Origin: an uncultured Pseudoclavibacter sp.
GTDB lineage: Bacteria > Actinomycetota > Actinomycetes > Actinomycetales > Microbacteriaceae
Length of the DNA stretch: 64,000 nt
Assembly (NCBI GenBank): GCA_946221025.1
Contig: CAMIMS010000003.1
Span: forward strand, 8,529 to 72,528
Direction of reading: 5' to 3'
The position numbers and the translations under genes are program-made. Shown here piece by piece: positions 60,702-64,000 of the stretch. Position 1 is the stretch's first letter. Every line of letters starts with the position of its first letter. The notes under the pieces were generated by a model, which searched no databases, was not told where the DNA came from, and was given only the letters and a program-made list of their open reading frames with translations.

Positions 60702-60989
60702 TCAAAAGATCATGAGCACGAGCGTGCGCAATAGTCCGCATCCGATCAACAGGATGAGCCACGCCACATCCAGGGCCATATTTCCGACCTGCAGCGGTGG
60801 AATGTATTTCCGGATGAAATTCAATGGCGGGTCCGTAAGCGTATAAACCCCCTCGCACAGAACAAGCAGTGCCCCTTTCGGATGCCAGCGCGGCGCCAGC
60901 ACACGCGCCCAATCGATCACGAAACGAGCCCAGAGCACAACGATGTACAACGAGATGATGGTGCTGAGCGTTATTCGAATGATGTTCAC
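60702..60989 (-). CDS. YggT family membrane protein
   Basis: 95-residue two-helix protein of the YggT family (residues about 2-25 and 70-95; TDPPLNFIRKYIPP signature between). It lies between sepF and wag31, the standard position, and is implicated in division or osmotic tolerance without a defined mechanism. GTG 60989 was chosen because GGAGG ends five bases upstream. A strong hairpin separates it from sepF. Confidence 0.88.
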   Translation of the reverse strand: MNIIRITLSTIISLYIVVLWARFVIDWARVLAPRWHPKGALLVLCEGVYTLTDPPLNFIRKYIPPLQVGNMALDVAWLILLIGCGLLRTLVLMIF

Positions 60990-61005
60990 AATGTCCTCCA
61001 ACGAC

Positions 61006-61043
61006 AACGGGCGGCGGTGCTTCCGATCGCACCGCCGCCCGTT
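61006..61043 (-). terminator. Terminator between sepF and yggT
   Basis: Perfect 15-bp stem (arm AACGGGCGGCGGTGC) with an 8-base loop, starting ten bases after the sepF stop and ending just before the yggT ribosome site. Confidence 0.7.
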
Positions 61044-61052
61044 CTCGATGGG

Positions 61053-61541
61053 CTAGGCGAAGAACGAGCCCTCGGCGGACTCATCCTCGGAGCGCTCGTC
61101 GTTGTGCACGTCGATGCTCTCGGGGGTCAGCAGAAACACGCGGCTGGTGACGCGCTCAATCTTGCCGTACAGACCGTGCGCGAGGCCGGATGCGAAGTCG
61201 ATGAGCCGACGCGCCTCGCCGTCCTCCATCTGCGACAGGTTCATGATGACGGGGATGCCATTGCGGAAGTTCTCGGCAATGACCTGCGCGTCCTTGTTGT
61301 AGGCCTTGGGGTGGACCGTGAGGATCTCGTTCATCTCTCCAGTAACGCGGGTCGGGACGGGTTTCGGGGCAGGCGTGATCGGGGTCACGTTCGAGGGGTG
61401 CTCACGTGCCGGAGCCTCGGCGGCTCGGGGCGTCGCAGCGCGCGCGGCGACGGGTTCGGAACGGGTCTCGGGCACGGCCTCGTCGTACTCTTCATCCGCG
61501 AGACCGAAATACACCATTGCGTTGCGCAGCGGGTTTGACAT
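61053..61541 (-). CDS. sepF: Cell division protein SepF
   Basis: 162-residue FtsZ membrane anchor. N-terminal amphipathic helix (MSNPLRNAMVYFGL), a Pro/Ala/Arg linker (about 25-70) and the C-terminal SepF fold (about 75-155, MNLSQMEDGEARRLIDFASGL). Binds the FtsZ C-terminal tail (DIPDFLK). GGAGG precedes the ATG. Confidence 0.95.
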   Translation of the reverse strand: MSNPLRNAMVYFGLADEEYDEAVPETRSEPVAARAATPRAAEAPAREHPSNVTPITPAPKPVPTRVTGEMNEILTVHPKAYNKDAQVIAENFRNGIPVIMNLSQMEDGEARRLIDFASGLAHGLYGKIERVTSRVFLLTPESIDVHNDERSEDESAEGSFFA

Positions 61542-61573
61542 GGTTCCTACCTCCGTGGTCGCCTGCGGTAACG

Positions 61574-62311
61574 CTACGTCTGGACCGGGCGTTCGCCCGT
61601 GATTGCCACGCCGATTCGAAGGTGTGTCGCGCCGTAATTGATCGCCTCGATAAAGTCGCCGGACATCCCGATTGAACGTGCCGTTGCCGCAGGGTGATGG
61701 CGCTCGATGGCCTCGCTGAGCTCGGCCACCTTCGCGAACGCACGCTCGGGTTCCTCACCTCGCGGAGCCACCGCCATCACGCCCCGCAGTCGCAACGCGT
61801 CTTCGGCCGCGACGCGGTCCGCGAGGGCCAGCACAGCCTCGGGCTGGCAGCCGCCGCGGTTCGGGTCCTCCGTCAGGTTCACCTGCACGAACGCGTCAAT
61901 GGGACGCTCCCGTTCAACCGCGGCGCATGCATCAATGAGCTCCGGTCGGTCGAATGTGTGAATGCAATCTGCGTACCGCGCAATTCGCTTTGCTTTATTC
62001 GTTTGAATTTGACCTATGAAATGCCAAGTTGGCTCGTGAAGTTCGGCCCGTTCCGGGAAGAACGAGCGAACCGCATCCCGTTTTCGCTCAGCCTCCGGAT
62101 GGCGGCTCTCGCCGATATCGCCCACCCCCAGCGAGAGCAGGTCACGAACCAGTTCGGGCGGATGAAATTTTGTTACGGCGATCACGACGGGTTCGGCCAG
62201 ACCCGCCCGAAGGCTGGCCTGGCCGACTGCGTCACGAACCCCGCGCAGGCGCTGCGCGAGCGTGGGGGCGTGTTCGCTATTTGAGAAAATCTGGGATGTC
62301 GTAGGGGTCAT
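61574..62311 (-). CDS. YggS family PLP homeostasis protein
   Basis: 245-residue PLP-binding protein of the alanine-racemase N-terminal fold. AVTKFHPPELVRDLLSLG holds the PLP Lys. WHFIGQIQTNKAKRI and IGMSGDFIEAINYGATHLRIG bind the phosphate. No racemase C-domain. The only in-frame ATG overlaps ftsZ by 35 bp; no strong ribosome site is visible, so coupling to ftsZ translation is likely. Confidence 0.9.
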   Translation of the reverse strand: MTPTTSQIFSNSEHAPTLAQRLRGVRDAVGQASLRAGLAEPVVIAVTKFHPPELVRDLLSLGVGDIGESRHPEAERKRDAVRSFFPERAELHEPTWHFIGQIQTNKAKRIARYADCIHTFDRPELIDACAAVERERPIDAFVQVNLTEDPNRGGCQPEAVLALADRVAAEDALRLRGVMAVAPRGEEPERAFAKVAELSEAIERHHPAATARSIGMSGDFIEAINYGATHLRIGVAITGERPVQT

Positions 62312-63521
62312 CGCTCACATCGTCGATCGGATCGCTCACCGCGGGCGGCGCAATGGTCGGTGCCTCAGCCGTCGACCACGCGGGAGCGTCGTCGCTGTCT
62401 GCGGCACCCGACTCGCCAAGCGAGTCGGTCGGCTGGAACCCACGCGCTTCGGCACTGCGGGCGAAGATCGAATCAATCCGATCCTCAACCGGTTGCTCGG
62501 CCTGTTCCCCCGTCGCGGGAAGCGCAGTTGCGGCCGCCGCTCCAGTGACATCCTGCTGAGCTGCACGGTCGCCGTCGCTGCCACCGAACCCGGCGGCGAT
62601 AACGGTGACGCGCACCTCGTCGCCGAGGGAGTCGTCGATCACGGTTCCGAAGATGATGTTCGCCTCCGGGTGCACCGCCTCCTGGACCAGGCGAGCCGCT
62701 TCGTGAATCTCGTGAATGCCGAGGTTCGAGCCTCCCTGGATCGACATCAGCACGCCGTGCGCACCTTCGATCGAGGCCTCGAGCAGCGGCGATGCGACGG
62801 CGAGCTCCGCAGCCTTGACCGCGCGGTCGGCCCCGCGGCTCGCTCCGATACCCATGAGCGCAGAGCCCGCACCCTGCATGACCGACTTCACATCGGCAAA
62901 GTCAAGGTTGATCAGACCCGGCGTGGTGATGAGGTCGGTGATGCCCTGCACACCGGCAAGGAGCACCTGGTCGGCCGTCGAGAACGCCTCGATCATGGAG
63001 ATGCCGCGGTCGGAGATCTCAAGTAGCCGGTCGTTCGGGACGACGATGAGCGTGTCGACCTCTTCTTTCAGCGTCTGCACACCGAGCTCGGCCTGCTGCA
63101 TGCGCCGACGGCCCTCAAACGAGAACGGCTTTGTGACAACACCGATCGTGAGCGCGCCGATGGACTTCGCGATACGGGCAACCACCGGAGCACCACCCGT
63201 TCCGGTTCCACCGCCCTCTCCGGCGGTCACAAAGACCATGTCCGCACCGGCGAGCGCTTGCTCGATTTCCTCGGCGTGGTCTTCGGCGGCCTTGCGTCCC
63301 ACCTCGGGGTCGGCACCGGCGCCGAGGCCTCGAGTGAGTTCGCGCCCCACATCGAGCTTGACGTCGGCATCGCTCATGAGCAGGGCCTGGGCGTCGGTGT
63401 TGATCGCGATGAACTCAACGCCGCGAAGGCCGATTTCGATCATGCGGTTGACCGCGTTGACGCCGCCGCCGCCGATTCCGACGACCTTGATGACGGCGAG
63501 GTAGTTGTTCGTGTTCGACAC
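62277..63521 (-). CDS. ftsZ: Cell division protein FtsZ
   Basis: 414-residue tubulin-like GTPase that forms the division ring. Nucleotide motifs: VVGIGGGGVNAVNRM and GEGGGTGTGGAPVVA (tubulin signature, about 101-113); T7-loop region DLITTPGLINLDFADVK. A disordered linker (about 320-395) ends in the conserved tail DPYDIPDFLK that binds SepF. GTG 63521 is chosen because GAGGG ends nine bases upstream; ATG 63545 is the alternative. Confidence 0.96.
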   Translation of the reverse strand: MSNTNNYLAVIKVVGIGGGGVNAVNRMIEIGLRGVEFIAINTDAQALLMSDADVKLDVGRELTRGLGAGADPEVGRKAAEDHAEEIEQALAGADMVFVTAGEGGGTGTGGAPVVARIAKSIGALTIGVVTKPFSFEGRRRMQQAELGVQTLKEEVDTLIVVPNDRLLEISDRGISMIEAFSTADQVLLAGVQGITDLITTPGLINLDFADVKSVMQGAGSALMGIGASRGADRAVKAAELAVASPLLEASIEGAHGVLMSIQGGSNLGIHEIHEAARLVQEAVHPEANIIFGTVIDDSLGDEVRVTVIAAGFGGSDGDRAAQQDVTGAAAATALPATGEQAEQPVEDRIDSIFARSAEARGFQPTDSLGESGAADSDDAPAWSTAEAPTIAPPAVSDPIDDVSDDPYDIPDFLK

Positions 63522-63588
63522 GGCGTTGACCCCTCGGGTATTCATCGGGTGGTGGGTCACAGCGCGAACCGGCATTTGTGTGAGCGGT

Positions 63589-63622
63589 AAAGTTTCAACA
63601 TTAACTTTAATGTTTAAACTTT
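63589..63622. promoter_or_regulatory. 34-bp near-perfect AT-rich palindrome upstream of ftsZ
   Basis: Two 16-base arms (plus strand AAAGTTTCAACATTAA and TTAATGTTTAAACTTT) with one mismatch and a 2-base centre. It lies 68 bp before the ftsZ start inside an AT-rich island. On the minus strand it contains TAATGT and TAAAGT, so it overlaps a probable -10 region. Confidence 0.5.
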
Positions 63623-63728
63623 TATGTCTCGCGCTATGTGACGCTCACGCTAAGCCAGGGAATCAGCCGGATTCGGAAGGCACGTTCGAGTGTCGTGAAA
63701 ACCTTTGCGAATTTCTCCGCTGGTCCGC

Positions 63729-64000
63729 TCAATCGGTTCGGGTGACCGGCGCGGTGGGCGATGACACGTCGTAGGTGCGAACGTCGTCGCCGGCGCGCTC
63801 GCGAAGGATTCTGAGGGCTCGGGCTTTCTCGTCCGTGTGCTCCGCGCTCCCCCAGACGACCGCCCGACCGTCAGTGAGTGTGAATCGAATGTCGTCGACC
63901 GAGCGCGCTTGAATGCTTGCGATCTGGGCTCGCAGCTCGGCAGGAAGCTGCTGCGCAATCTGCGCGACGGTTTTGAACTGCGGTGAGTCCGTCGATCCAC
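63729..64000 (-). CDS. ftsQ: Cell division protein FtsQ (5' part beyond window)
   Basis: The last 89 residues of FtsQ read in the frame ending at TGA 63731-63729: FKTVAQIAQQLPAELRAQI, then VDDIRFTLTDGRAVVWGS and ending in DVSSPTAPVTRTD. This is the beta-domain C-terminus of the bitopic divisome protein that recruits FtsL/FtsB. Its position directly upstream of ftsZ matches actinobacterial division clusters lacking ftsA. The ATG-initiated frame in this stretch (63650-64000) is a different frame and not coding. Confidence 0.85.
   Translation of the reverse strand, partial: GSTDSPQFKTVAQIAQQLPAELRAQIASIQARSVDDIRFTLTDGRAVVWGSAEHTDEKARALRILRERAGDDVRTYDVSSPTAPVTRTD

Noticed and set aside
63650..64000. 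ATG-initiated minus frame at the right edge
   Set aside because: The FtsQ C-terminus reads in a different minus frame ending at 63729, with a sensible protein sequence; this frame is Arg/Ser-rich.
1..64000. CRISPR arrays, insertion sequences, prophage, integrative elements
   Set aside because: No spaced direct repeats, transposase, integrase or att-like duplication of the tRNA-Leu 3' end was seen; the only direct repeat found is the two-copy one at 38.1 kb.

Overview
The window is a GC-rich actinobacterial chromosome segment, most likely from the family Microbacteriaceae. Lineage markers are a mycothiol ligase (mshC), RbpA, Wag31/DivIVA, PafB/PafC regulators, a QcrCAB complex with a diheme cytochrome c, a four-subunit aa3 oxidase including the actinobacterial CtaF, and a DUF3043 protein. 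Coding is dense, no gene-free stretch exceeds 300 bases, and I see no insertion sequence, phage gene, integrase or CRISPR array. It reads as core chromosome.

Layout. 1-8.3 kb: 3' part of trehalose synthase (minus), then a plus-strand run of hydrolase, GT4 glycosyltransferase, SpoU rRNA methyltransferase, lipoprotein, acyl-CoA dehydrogenase and helicase. 8.3-14.3 kb: DedA protein, tRNA-Leu(GAG), M20 peptidase, uppP, mshC, and a divergent HxlR regulator/NmrA-type enzyme pair. 14.3-26.7 kb: the locus that in many actinobacteria carries the Pup-proteasome system (PAC2, trmI, FKBP lipoproteins, pafB, pafC, tatA, tatC, helY, lnt, rbpA), but here without mpa, dop, pup, prcBA or pafA. 26.8-35.5 kb: accessory and housekeeping genes (SDR, SRPBCC, small membrane and zinc-ribbon proteins, SelO, DUF808, ChaA-type exchanger, GlsB, HPr). 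35.7-39.3 kb: glpF-glpK and trpD. 39.5-49.4 kb: the respiratory supercomplex as two arms facing each other (ctaE-qcrCAB plus, ctaC-ctaD-ctaF minus), enclosing an AlkZ-like glycosylase and a DinB/MDMPI protein, followed by erpA. 49.5-58 kb: dipeptidase, DUF3043, pyrD, nrdR, hisD, dnaE. 58-64 kb: the 3' end of the division cluster on minus (ftsQ, ftsZ, yggS, sepF, yggT, wag31, lspA, rluD).

How genes cooperate. LspA and Lnt mature the lipoproteins seen here (CtaC, the two FKBP proteins, the 4.7 kb lipoprotein). UppP recycles the wall carrier used by the FtsZ/SepF/Wag31 machinery. QcrCAB plus CtaCDEF form a quinol-to-oxygen chain. GlpF and GlpK feed glycerol into metabolism.

Regulation. About fifteen starts have a TANNNT-type -10 box only 6-8 nt upstream, so leaderless transcription appears common. 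Several intergenic palindromes (upstream of ftsZ, at 28.5 kb, upstream of glpF, between PAC2 and trmI, upstream of the DUF808 gene, upstream of ctaC) look like undescribed operators. They are reported as hypotheses.
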